Under the pieces are notes generated by a model. It was not told where the DNA came from. It made no database searches and saw nothing but the letters and a program-made list of their open reading frames with translations. Made by a program: the position numbers and the translations under genes. Of a stretch of DNA of 53,765 nucleotides, positions 32,506 through 39,372 are shown piece by piece. The DNA is taken from positions 1 to 53,765 of IMG/VR virus record IMGVR_UViG_3300032046_000032; one strand, given 5' to 3'. How positions within the stretch are numbered: the first letter of the stretch is position 1; every line of letters starts with the position of its first letter. The stretch is from a virus.

Positions 32506-32772
32506 TTATGCAAAGATACCGCTTTCCAGCATACGCGCCAACATATGTTTGCATACTATGCCTCGGTACGCATGGTCAGGGCACTCGCACCGCCAAATGG
32601 TGGTGTGGTACTTGGTGATGCTTGCCTGGTACGTGTCGCTGGTGAGTGCCAAGACGAGTGCGCTAGCCAGCCTACTAGGATCGTAACGCTCAGGCCGCTT
32701 TTCTATCAGCGTGAGAGCGAACTCGTGGTTGGATGCTATGCGCTCTTCTGATGTGAAGGGTTCAGGGTGCAT
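32506..32772 (-). CDS. SWIM zinc-finger-like protein
   Basis: 88 residues from ATG 32772. The C-terminal part TIWRCECPDHAYRGIVCKHM has the SWIM pattern CxC(n)CxH. SWIM domains bind DNA or proteins. The gene overlaps the preceding stop by 11 bases and has GGAG 10 bases upstream. Confidence 0.75.
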   Translation of the reverse strand: MHPEPFTSEERIASNHEFALTLIEKRPERYDPSRLASALVLALTSDTYQASITKYHTTIWRCECPDHAYRGIVCKHMLARMLESGIFA

Positions 32773-33037
32773 CTGCACTGAACTCCGTATGCAGGTGCGA
32801 TATCCTGTCGATGAACACCTTGCCGGTGTTGTCAACGGTGATCTCGGCTACGTACTCTTCGAGGATGTCGACACCGAAGCCCTGGTCGAAGGTGGCCATC
32901 ACCGGGTCGGAGTCTTGCTCGAGATCATTGTGCTCGCAGGTCTTGATGACGACGTTGAACGCGTCGCAGTCATCTGGGAGCTTGGCAAGCATCGCATCCA
33001 GTGCGTCGTGTGCTGCTTTCTTCTGATTCGTGTTCAT
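32762..33037 (-). CDS. Hypothetical acidic protein
   Basis: 91 residues from ATG 33037 (GAAGGAGTACT; ATGA overlap with the previous gene). Acidic: PDDCDAFNVVIKTCEHNDLE, FGVDILEEYVAEITVDNTG. Not recognised. Confidence 0.65.
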   Translation of the reverse strand: MNTNQKKAAHDALDAMLAKLPDDCDAFNVVIKTCEHNDLEQDSDPVMATFDQGFGVDILEEYVAEITVDNTGKVFIDRISHLHTEFSADAP

Positions 33038-33297
33038 AGTACTCCTTCGTTGACGTGGTCGATCGCGAAACAGGTTTTCATCACGAGGTCGTAACAGCTC
33101 ACGTGCATCTCGTCTTGCGCATTCCAATCCATGTCCGCAAGGATTTGATCCTGCGGGAGCTCGAGCTCGGCACGCGTCTCTGCATCAGGCTCGAAGGCGT
33201 CGGTCATCAATGCGACCGCAATCTTGTCGCCATCTTCGATCTTGCCACCGCATACCTTACACTTGCGGCTGATACTGGTAAGTGGGGATACGCTCAT
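33034..33297 (-). CDS. Small zinc-ribbon protein
   Basis: 87 residues from ATG 33297 (GAAAGGAGAGAAACA). CKVCGGKI near the N-terminus, a middle rich in Glu/Asp and HVSCYDL as the second half-site. Zinc binding likely; function unknown. Confidence 0.65.
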   Translation of the reverse strand: MSVSPLTSISRKCKVCGGKIEDGDKIAVALMTDAFEPDAETRAELELPQDQILADMDWNAQDEMHVSCYDLVMKTCFAIDHVNEGVL

Positions 33298-33322
33298 TGT
33301 TTCTCTCCTTTCGATTCGATTC

Positions 33323-33799
33323 CTAGTTATATCGAATCCAGAGCTCCTGTTCATCGCGCCAATCGAACAAGACGCTCTCAAAGTCGCAGTGAACCGGTAG
33401 TAGTGCTCGTGCGGCTTGCTCGTAGATCTCTTTGGCGGTCTCATATTCATCTGGGTATGTCTCAGATGTTTTAGGTGGGGCAGGTCTAAGTTCTCCTGTA
33501 GCCTCGCTTATGCGATACGCGAATGGAGGCGCGAAGTAGACGCGCTCACAATACTTGTATCCTTCGATCTCTTGATGTATCGCGCTGATATCATCATGAG
33601 ATACGATCTCAGGATCTTTATTGAATGTTACCTTGTTACTTATGGGGGCGATCACGTCGACGTTTGCTATGTCAAAATCAACAGCGCACGCGTCGCCGAT
33701 GCTCTCAACAGCTTCGACCGCAGCTTTGAGCAGGGCTTCTAGAGCAGAATCTTGCTCTTGCTCTGTCTCTACGTATATGGTGATACGTTTCTGGGACAT
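33323..33799 (-). CDS. Hypothetical protein, paralogue of 36902
   Basis: 158 residues. The second half shares PEIVSHDDISAIHQE and the C-terminal FDWRDEQELWIRYN with the rightward gene at 36902. The first half (about 65 residues, ITIYVETEQEQDSALEALLK) is similar to the start of 34188. A two-module early protein; function unknown. It is driven by a CAATGACCC promoter. Confidence 0.65.
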   Translation of the reverse strand: MSQKRITIYVETEQEQDSALEALLKAAVEAVESIGDACAVDFDIANVDVIAPISNKVTFNKDPEIVSHDDISAIHQEIEGYKYCERVYFAPPFAYRISEATGELRPAPPKTSETYPDEYETAKEIYEQAARALLPVHCDFESVLFDWRDEQELWIRYN

Positions 33800-33851
33800 T
33801 GCTTCTCTCCTTTCTATATAGGTTCCAAGCAGTATGGTAGCTTGATAAATA

Positions 33852-33890
33852 ATTATAACATGGCTCCTATGATTTACATAAGGGTCATTG
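33852..33890 (-). promoter_or_regulatory. Early promoter (CAATGACCC family)
   Basis: Minus strand: CAATGACCC, -35 TTATGT (33881-33876), 18-bp spacer, -10 TATAAT (33857-33852). Leader hairpin CAAGC/GCTTG. Confidence 0.92.
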
Positions 33891-33912
33891 AACGGATCAC
33901 TTTATTGATCCG

Positions 33913-34101
33913 TTATATGCCTACCATCTTGCCGAAGCCTGTATGCTGGCGCTCGGTCTCAATGCGCCATTCGTCTAGGATTTCGTCAACTTGAACCCAG
34001 TCGCCGTCGATATCGTACTGATCGCGCATCCAAAGTGCAATCAGCTTGTTGCCGAGCTTAGCGAGGGCCCAGGCAATCTTGCTCTTTAGCCGTGCCTTCA
34101 T
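33913..34101 (-). CDS. Small hypothetical protein
   Basis: 62 residues: a basic amphipathic N-terminal helix (MKARLKSKIAWALAKLGNKL), then an acidic part QYDIDGDWVQVDEILDEWRI. The ribosome binding site is AAAGGAGAGACGCA after TGAAC/GTTCA copy 3. Not recognised. Confidence 0.65.
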   Translation of the reverse strand: MKARLKSKIAWALAKLGNKLIALWMRDQYDIDGDWVQVDEILDEWRIETERQHTGFGKMVGI

Positions 34102-34126
34102 TGCGTCTCTCCTTTGCTACTGCAGC

Positions 34127-34179
34127 TGAACGGCTGCATGATGAGATGCACTAGCGGTGGTGCTAGTGCATCTGGTTCA
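34127..34179 (-). promoter_or_regulatory. TGAAC/GTTCA leader element, copy 3
   Basis: Outer TGAAC (34179-34175) with GTTCA (34131-34127); inner perfect 12-bp stem AGATGCACTAGC/GCTAGTGCATCT. Confidence 0.85.
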
Positions 34180-34187
34180 CGCATCTG

Positions 34188-34595
34188 TTACATGCAAGTG
34201 TACTCCGCATCATCGTGATATTCGCAATCGATGTCGCCGAAGCTCACGAGCAGGGCGCTGATCTTATGTTCCCATTTATCAACGAGCTCTGCAGTGAACT
34301 TATCAGGGTCCTTCGCAACGATCTTGATACCGCGGATATCTTCGCCATCGATCTCTGCATCGCGGTAGTGTCCTGCGATCATGTCGTGGAGCTCGTATTC
34401 ATCGATCTGAACAATGTTCTTCATATCATCGAGCCACTTATACGGCTCGGCTCCTTCGACGACGGCTTCGATATCGACTGCCTGTATCTGTGCGTCGGAG
34501 ACCTTCGCAACGGCTTCGATGCATGCGCGCTGCAGCTTCGTTACATCATCTGCTGAGCACGTTTCCATGGCTAACGTTACCTTGATCTGAATCAT
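34188..34595 (-). CDS. Hypothetical acidic protein
   Basis: 135 residues from ATG 34595 (AAAGGAGGCATAAC). MIQIKVTLAMETCSADDVTK is related in pattern to the start of 33323. Acidic with DEYELHDMIAGHYRDAEID, ending CEYHDDAEYTCM. Function unknown; acidic early proteins can mimic DNA but this is not shown here. Confidence 0.65.
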   Translation of the reverse strand: MIQIKVTLAMETCSADDVTKLQRACIEAVAKVSDAQIQAVDIEAVVEGAEPYKWLDDMKNIVQIDEYELHDMIAGHYRDAEIDGEDIRGIKIVAKDPDKFTAELVDKWEHKISALLVSFGDIDCEYHDDAEYTCM

Positions 34596-34652
34596 GTTAT
34601 GCCTCCTTTCATATAATATCGATTTCAAGCAGCATGATAGCTTGATAAAATA

Positions 34653-34691
34653 ATTATAACATGGCTCATATGATCTACATAAGGGTCATTG
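34653..34691 (-). promoter_or_regulatory. Early promoter (CAATGACCC family)
   Basis: Minus strand: CAATGACCC, -35 TTATGT (34682-34677), 18-bp spacer, -10 TATAAT (34658-34653). Leader hairpin TCAAGC/GCTTGA. Confidence 0.92.
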
Positions 34692-34702
34692 ATATGAGCA
34701 AC

Positions 34703-35296
34703 TTATTGGTCGCTCTCCAGGCTAATCTCGAATGCGTTACGATCAGCTTCAGGGCCTAGCGGTACCTCTACGGTTGCGGGTACGGCTCTCGGCGCTAAAG
34801 CGTCGAGAGGCTTACGCCAGATCCATGGATTGTCGTATCCAATGCTGACTTCAGGGTATCCTGCTGCGTTGACGCTGGTACCTTCGACATACAGCCCTGC
34901 GATTGCGACTAGCTCGAAGCCTGCGGCGAATGCATGGCGTACATGGTTTACATGCAACGTACCGCAGCCCTTTACCGTGAGCAGGGCACCAGGCTTCAGG
35001 ACCCTGTATACTTCAGCGTACGCGGCTCTGAAGTCGTTATCCCCTGCATCTGATTCTAGGAAACAGCTGCCGAGCGCTTCGCTGAAATGGTCGCTCGGCA
35101 TCTCAGGCATACGCGCGTAGTCGCCAACGTAATTATACGTTACGCCGTCGCCGGATACGCTGCCATCATCGGATATAGAAATAGCGTCTTCGGCTTCGTA
35201 GCATGCCGTGCCGCCGAGATCCAGTTTATGGTACTGGGCCATGTTACGCGGTAACTTATGCGTCGCGTAACGTTCGCCATCCTTTCTACGTCTCAT
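34703..35296 (-). CDS. SAM methyltransferase-like protein with truncated N-terminus
   Basis: 197 residues from ATG 35296 (AAGGAGAGAAGCG). The C-terminal half has the class I methyltransferase post-core pattern AAYAEVYRVLKPGALLTVKG and a following strand FELVAIAGLYVEG. Motif I is reduced to HKLDLGGTACYEAED, without the GxGxG loop. Either a degenerate methyltransferase or one with an unusual SAM site. The substrate is unknown. Confidence 0.6.
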   Translation of the reverse strand: MRRRKDGERYATHKLPRNMAQYHKLDLGGTACYEAEDAISISDDGSVSGDGVTYNYVGDYARMPEMPSDHFSEALGSCFLESDAGDNDFRAAYAEVYRVLKPGALLTVKGCGTLHVNHVRHAFAAGFELVAIAGLYVEGTSVNAAGYPEVSIGYDNPWIWRKPLDALAPRAVPATVEVPLGPEADRNAFEISLESDQ

Positions 35297-35355
35297 CGCT
35301 TCTCTCCTTATATATAGGTTCCAGGCAGATGGATGCCTGGTTTTATTATATAATA

Positions 35356-35394
35356 ATTATAATACGGATCCTATGTTTTACGTAAGGGTCATTG
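35356..35394 (-). promoter_or_regulatory. Early promoter (CAATGACCC family)
   Basis: Minus strand: CAATGACCC, -35 TTACGT (35385-35380), 18-bp spacer, -10 TATAAT (35361-35356). Leader hairpin CCAGGC/GCCTGG. Confidence 0.92.
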
Positions 35395-35426
35395 ATGCGA
35401 TCGGTTAATTGATAACATATCATTGG

Positions 35427-35708
35427 TTACCGCCGCTTGGCTTCCTTCTCTAGATCCAATCCTTTGATGCAATCGATGCAATGGAACTCGTATTCATGGG
35501 GCCACTGCAGCCGGCTCATGCGACCGTAATCAAGCGGCAGCAACTGTTGACAGCATGGGCATCTGAAGCAAGGACACGCTGTATCCTTGGCTCTCTGCAA
35601 CGCGAGCCGTCGCAAGACGACCGGGTTCTTTATCTGTCTGCCTTTGCTCGTATCCCAATCGTCCGGCATTGATGGCCATATCTTATACCGTAGCTGGTTC
35701 CTATTCAT
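35427..35708 (-). CDS. Zinc-binding hypothetical protein
   Basis: 93 residues. Cys pairs CPCFRCPCCQQLL and FHCIDCIKGL with a basic N-terminus (MNRNQLRYKIWPSMPDDWDT). A probable zinc ribbon. The ribosome binding site is AGGAGCTTATCAT. Confidence 0.65.
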   Translation of the reverse strand: MNRNQLRYKIWPSMPDDWDTSKGRQIKNPVVLRRLALQRAKDTACPCFRCPCCQQLLPLDYGRMSRLQWPHEYEFHCIDCIKGLDLEKEAKRR

Positions 35709-35751
35709 ATGATAAGCTCCTGGTTACGTTAGATATGTGGTTCATAATATA

Positions 35752-35790
35752 ATTATAATCTGGATCCTATGTTTTCTACAAGGGTCATTG
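35752..35790 (-). promoter_or_regulatory. Early promoter (CAATGACCC family)
   Basis: Minus strand: CAATGACCC, -35 TTGTAG (35781-35776), 18-bp spacer, -10 TATAAT (35757-35752). Confidence 0.92.
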
Positions 35791-35794
35791 AAGG

Positions 35795-36467
35795 GGGCAG
35801 TTTCAGGCAGACTGCTTGGGGACTTAGCCGAGTTGTTGATCAAATGATCAACAACTCTTCTCATATGCGGATTCTTACCAGGACATATATGTATAATACT
35901 TAATAATGAATATTATCTTCGATAATTATACCATTGATATGCATTACAGAATCATCAAGAGAAAAACATAGATTATTATAATTGATTATCATTATATTGT
36001 ATACTTAAGTACCCTGTTAGGGTACTTGAGCATCCTGCTTAGGACTTACGCTAGGGGTGTTGCCACGGTGGACGGGGGTAGGGAGAGGGGACGGTGAAAG
36101 AGCTCCCGTGTCACAAGCAAGCACCCCGCATTTTACCCCAGCCCCAGCCGCAGTTCGTACGTCTGCAGCCACGCCCGGCGGCATGCAACAGAGCGCAATG
36201 CGACTGGAAGAAGATATAATGGCCCAGTACAGTCACATGGCGGGGAGCCTGAGGGTCGATCGGGATCCAAGATCAGGGCGCATACTTTCCGCTAGACGGC
36301 CACCTAGCGGGCAGCCGCGGTCGTAGGTCATACATAGCTCTGAAACTGGTCACAGATTTTTACCATCTGCCGGGTGCCATGCGGTTCGCCTGACGCCCAA
36401 CGCTGCGCGGCGCCAAGGCCCTGTGCTGTGGTAGCGTGGCTTCGGATGCGGTCGCGGAGACTGGATC
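35795..36467. other. Non-coding pivot region: AT-rich DNA and palindromes (origin candidate)
   Basis: No gene is supported here. It contains an 11-bp-arm palindrome GTTGTTGATCA/TGATCAACAAC (35832-35855), a strongly AT-rich stretch (about 35880-36005) and a 9-bp-arm inverted repeat AAGTACCCT/AGGGTACTT (36007-36027). A GC-rich part follows (36050-36460) whose longest open frame, 36057-36326, has a TTG start and no ribosome binding site. This is the obvious place for an origin or control site; that is inference. Confidence 0.5.
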
Positions 36468-36674
36468 TTATGATTTGTTCCTGTTACTTATCGCGGCGTC
36501 TGACGAATATGTAAGGAACAGATGATAATCATCCATGATCTGTGCATCGGTCATCGTATCGTAGGCGACGTCCTCTCCTGTATCGATGACTCCCGAGATG
36601 TACTCCTCGACCATATCCGCGGCGATATCGTTGGCTACGAGGATCTTTCTGATCCGTGCTAAGCGCTTATCCAT
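36468..36674 (-). CDS. Small hypothetical protein
   Basis: 68 residues from ATG 36674 (AGGAGAGAATCA). Acidic, helical: LARIRKILVANDIAADMVEE, DAQIMDDYHLFLTYSSDA. Leader hairpin GGATCCA/TGGATCC. Driven by promoter 36723-36752. Confidence 0.65.
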   Translation of the reverse strand: MDKRLARIRKILVANDIAADMVEEYISGVIDTGEDVAYDTMTDAQIMDDYHLFLTYSSDAAISNRNKS

Positions 36675-36722
36675 TGATTCTCTCCTAGGATCCACATACG
36701 ATGGATCCAGATTATATATATA

Positions 36723-36761
36723 ATTATAACAGGGATCCTAGGATTTTTACAAGGGTCCTTG
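36723..36761 (-). promoter_or_regulatory. Early promoter (CAAGGACCC variant)
   Basis: Minus strand: CAAGGACCC, -35 TTGTAA (36752-36747), 18-bp spacer, -10 TATAAT (36728-36723). Confidence 0.88.
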
Positions 36762-36817
36762 CGGGCATCACCTTCGTGCGGGGCGCCGTGGGGTACGGAT
36801 CAACAAAGAGATCCGAT

Positions 36818-36856
36818 CGATGACCCTTATGAAGATCATATGATCTGTATTATAAT
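36818..36856 (+). promoter_or_regulatory. Rightward early promoter, with palindromic spacer
   Basis: CGATGACCC, -35 TTATGA (36827-36832), 18-bp spacer containing the palindrome GATCATATGATC, -10 TATAAT (36851-36856). Leader hairpin GGTTACAT/ATGTAACC just before AAGGAG. Confidence 0.9.
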
Positions 36857-36901
36857 TATATATAATCAGGTTACATCGATATGTAACCAAGGAGCGAATC
36901 A

Positions 36902-37252
36902 ATGAACGTAGCATATCGTAAGGATCCAAGGATCGTATCGCATGACGATGCAGCCGCGATACATCAAGAGGTAGGGTACATAGATCCCGCAACCGGTATC
37001 GAAGTACCCTATGATCACTGTATCCGCGTATCGTTCGCGGAGCCGTTCGCCGCGTATAAGGTTCCAGGCGATGATCCAGCAGCTGCGGAGGGCTTGGCTC
37101 TCGAGATGTATGAACAGAGAGCCGATGAATACGAAGCCGCGAAGGTAGCTTACGAAGCGTTCGCGGTAACGGAGCTCGGCATCGAGCTCAAGGAGCCGTA
37201 CACCTTCGATTGGCGCGATGAACAGGAGCTCTGGATTCGATATAACGATTAG
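36902..37252 (+). CDS. Hypothetical protein, paralogue of 33323 C-terminal half
   Basis: 116 residues. RIVSHDDAAAIHQEVGY and the C-terminal FDWRDEQELWIRYND are shared with 33323 on the opposite strand; the N-terminal module of that protein is missing here. The ribosome binding site is AAGGAGCGAATCA. Function unknown. Confidence 0.65.
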   Translation: MNVAYRKDPRIVSHDDAAAIHQEVGYIDPATGIEVPYDHCIRVSFAEPFAAYKVPGDDPAAAEGLALEMYEQRADEYEAAKVAYEAFAVTELGIELKEPYTFDWRDEQELWIRYND

Positions 37253-37325
37253 GTAGCCGAAGATCCGATCTCCCCGAGCGGATCTCTGTTTGCTGCCTTG
37301 GCACCTCGCATTAAGTTGATTCGAT

Positions 37326-37364
37326 CAATGACCCTTATGTTGATCATATGATCCATATTATAAT
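37326..37364 (+). promoter_or_regulatory. Rightward early promoter, with palindromic spacer
   Basis: CAATGACCC, -35 TTATGT (37335-37340), 18-bp spacer containing GATCATATGATC, -10 TATAAT (37359-37364). Leader hairpin GGATACAT/ATGTATCC. It is a near duplicate of the 36818 promoter and leader. Confidence 0.92.
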
Positions 37365-37410
37365 TATATATAATAACGGATACATCGATATGTATCCAAG
37401 GAGAGAATCC

Positions 37411-37611
37411 ATGAGAGCGACAAAGGTACCAGGTACAAGGGCTCGGGAGCGAAGCCGCGTTACCATAGCGAGGGACCTCGGAAGCCGGATCAAGGCGTAC
37501 ATCGCGTTGTGTAGCTGCGGAGACCCCGCATGTGATACGTGCAAGGTCGGGGTCGCGATCGGGCTCAAGGCTCTGGATCGCGCGTTTACCGCCGGCGCTA
37601 AGAGCAAGTAA
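37411..37611 (+). CDS. Small basic Cys-containing protein
   Basis: 66 residues from ATG 37411 (AAGGAGAGAATCC). Basic N-terminus (MRATKVPGTRARERSRVTIA) and the Cys cluster CSCGDPACDTC, probably zinc binding. Function unknown. Confidence 0.65.
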   Translation: MRATKVPGTRARERSRVTIARDLGSRIKAYIALCSCGDPACDTCKVGVAIGLKALDRAFTAGAKSK

Positions 37612-38048
37612 CCGGATCATAGGACGGTAGCTGCTGCAGGTGTCTACGTATCCACGGAGAGGAGGCCGCCTGGGTCATAGGGGATCCAAGATCCGGCGAC
37701 ACATTTTGAAACATAGCGGGGGTCTTGGGAGTCGATCGTTGGCGGGGCGCCTCCGGCGTTTTTTCGCACCATGCGGGTCGCTTGGAGGTCGATGGGGATC
37801 CCGGATCCTGGAAGAGGTTTTGGAGATGGGGTGAGGAAAGAATACGAAGAAGACCAAAATCATCTTATTAGAAAGTGCAAGCATGCAAGCACATAAACAC
37901 ATATGCACATATGCTTATATGCACATATACAACTTTCCACACCTTACAGATTTGTAAGGTTTATAATGCTTATACGCTTGCATTGTGCATATATATACTG
38001 TATAGTTGTTGTATAGGCTCTTGCGTTCACAAGAGCCGAGAGGATAAC
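37612..38048. other. Non-coding region with 12-bp direct repeats and promoter
   Basis: No gene is supported. The left part is GC-rich with a short stem CGCC/GGCG followed by six Ts (about 37750-37767), a weak terminator. Two perfect copies of ATATGCACATAT lie at 37901-37912 and 37917-37928, then the inverted repeat CCTTACA/TGTAAGG, then the promoter of gene 38049. Confidence 0.55.
37978..38037 (+). promoter_or_regulatory. Promoter and leader hairpin of HTH gene 38049
   Basis: -35 TTGCAT (37978-37983), 17-bp spacer, -10 TATAGT (38001-38006). The hairpin GGCTCTTG/CAAGAGCC follows at 38016-38037 and the GAGAGG ribosome binding site comes after it. Confidence 0.75.
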
Positions 38049-38372
38049 ATGTCAGAGCAAGCGCAAGAAAAGTACTTTACAATCGCAATGATTGTAAGGC
38101 AAGGCTTTTCTAGGGTGTACGTGCATAGGGCTTTCGTCAAGGGATGGTTACACGGCAAGAAGGTAACAATGCCTAATAACCCCCATGTCATGCAATGGGT
38201 TTGTTTGGAAAGCGAATACCGTGCGTGGCGTAAGCGATGCCTTGCTCATAGCAATGCCGGTATATTCACAGGTACGGCAAGGCAAATTGAAGGCTTGCAA
38301 GAGTACCTAAAAGATGCCAAACCTGATGATATCGCAGCATTGCGCAAATCATTATTACCTGACGACAAGTAG
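38049..38372 (+). CDS. HTH protein, rightward member of the paralogue family
   Basis: 107 residues from ATG 38049 (a longer frame upstream lacks coding character). YFTIAMIVRQGFSRVYVHRA and the SEYRAWRKR motif align with 31022. Candidate regulator of the pivot region because it faces away from the leftward block and has its own promoter and terminator. Confidence 0.7.
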   Translation: MSEQAQEKYFTIAMIVRQGFSRVYVHRAFVKGWLHGKKVTMPNNPHVMQWVCLESEYRAWRKRCLAHSNAGIFTGTARQIEGLQEYLKDAKPDDIAALRKSLLPDDK

Positions 38373-38394
38373 CATGTCAGGCAACATTTCAAAG

Positions 38395-38422
38395 ATACCC
38401 TTGCATACGCAAGGGTATTTTT
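38395..38422 (+). terminator. Rho-independent terminator after HTH gene 38049
   Basis: Stem ATACCCTTGC/GCAAGGGTAT with a 4-base loop, then TTTTT. It isolates 38049 from the late block. Confidence 0.9.
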
Positions 38423-38517
38423 ACGTCTGTTTTTACGCTATGAAAAACTTTCAGCTTTTCTTTTACGCACGCACACATTTACACCCTCTCCCTCATCCTC
38501 CAGATCGTCCATGTCAG

Positions 38518-38787
38518 CTACTTCCGACGGAGCGTGTCTACGCTAAAGCCGCCTAGAGTAGTATGGGCGGCTTTCTTCGCGACAATTAGCTTGTCGATGA
38601 CAGCAACCCGACGGTCAATCTCACTCCGTACAATCCGCGCAGCCAAGCCACTGACACGGATGCCAAGGAGTTCGTCGTGCAGCGCTGCCAGCTCAGCTAA
38701 CGTCGGAACGTAGTTACGGCGGGCTCTGCGAACAGCCACACGAAGCACGATGAAGGAGAGCAGACTTAGTTCAAATAGGGGGTCCAT
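38518..38787 (-). CDS. Small membrane-associated protein
   Basis: 89 residues. Hydrophobic N-terminus (FELSLLSFIVLRVAV) then a basic helical tail (RRVAVIDKLIVAKKAAHT). The ribosome binding site is AAGGAGGTAAAT. It follows the triple-HTH gene on the same transcript. Function unknown. Confidence 0.6.
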   Translation of the reverse strand: MDPLFELSLLSFIVLRVAVRRARRNYVPTLAELAALHDELLGIRVSGLAARIVRSEIDRRVAVIDKLIVAKKAAHTTLGGFSVDTLRRK

Positions 38788-38852
38788 ATTTACCTCCTTA
38801 GGTAGAACGAAATTTTGTATGCGGCCTGGTTTTACCCCGGACCCGCTAGCGG

Positions 38853-39302
38853 CTACAGCATCCTTGGCCGCCGCAGGGGTACACCTCGCCTGTGCAGCTC
38901 ACTGTGCAGAGTTGGCTGCATAATCCCAGTCTCTTGGCTGATGTTCCACAGTGGCAAGCCAGCGATGTATAACTCGACAGCTTTGTCCAATCGAGCGTTG
39001 GTAGTCACCAACGTCGCGACCTTACGCGTGGGTACATCGTTCTTGGCGAGTATGGAGTACAGTAGGGTGTAGGAAATGCCGTGTTGCTTCAGTATAGCGG
39101 GTACTGGGGTACTTTCCAAGTACTCCCGTACCACGGCTTCTTCGTCTACTGTCTTCAGACGCCGGCGGGCTGTCTCCTTCCCGTGGTCTTTGAGGACGCG
39201 TCTCGCAGTTTGCGGCGATACATTCAACTCACTCGCGATGCCGGCAAGATTAACGCCCGCGTCGTGCATCATCAGTATCTCTTGAACCTTTTCTTCTTCC
39301 AT
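38853..39302 (-). CDS. Triple helix-turn-helix DNA-binding protein
   Basis: 149 residues formed by three repeats of about 45 residues, each with a resolvase-type HTH: IASELNVSPQTARRVLKDHG, ILKQHGISYTLLYSILAKND and ISQETGIMQPTLHSELHRRG. Such proteins bind DNA at repeated sites. Placed divergently from the terminase operon with both promoters in the gap, it is the leading candidate for an early/late switch regulator; that is inference. The ribosome binding site is AAGGAGCCAAAC. Confidence 0.75.
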   Translation of the reverse strand: MEEEKVQEILMMHDAGVNLAGIASELNVSPQTARRVLKDHGKETARRRLKTVDEEAVVREYLESTPVPAILKQHGISYTLLYSILAKNDVPTRKVATLVTTNARLDKAVELYIAGLPLWNISQETGIMQPTLHSELHRRGVPLRRPRML

Positions 39303-39343
39303 GTTTGGCTCCTTATCCTAGGCTGGGTATAATCCTTATAAAG

Positions 39344-39372
39344 ATTATAAGTTCATTCTTTGTTTTTGACAA
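39344..39372 (-). promoter_or_regulatory. Promoter of triple-HTH gene
   Basis: Minus strand: -35 TTGTCA (39372-39367), 17-bp spacer, -10 TATAAT (39349-39344). Confidence 0.88.

Noticed and set aside
36007-36027. Terminator at the AAGTACCCT inverted repeat
   Set aside because: Neither strand has a T-run after the stem.
36057-36326. An 89-residue rightward open frame in the pivot region
   Set aside because: It starts at TTG without a ribosome binding site, has low-complexity composition and lies in DNA that reads as non-coding.
37249-37620. A 123-residue leftward open frame opposite the 37411 gene
   Set aside because: It runs through the promoter and leader of 37411 and has no ribosome binding site; a shadow of the plus-strand gene.
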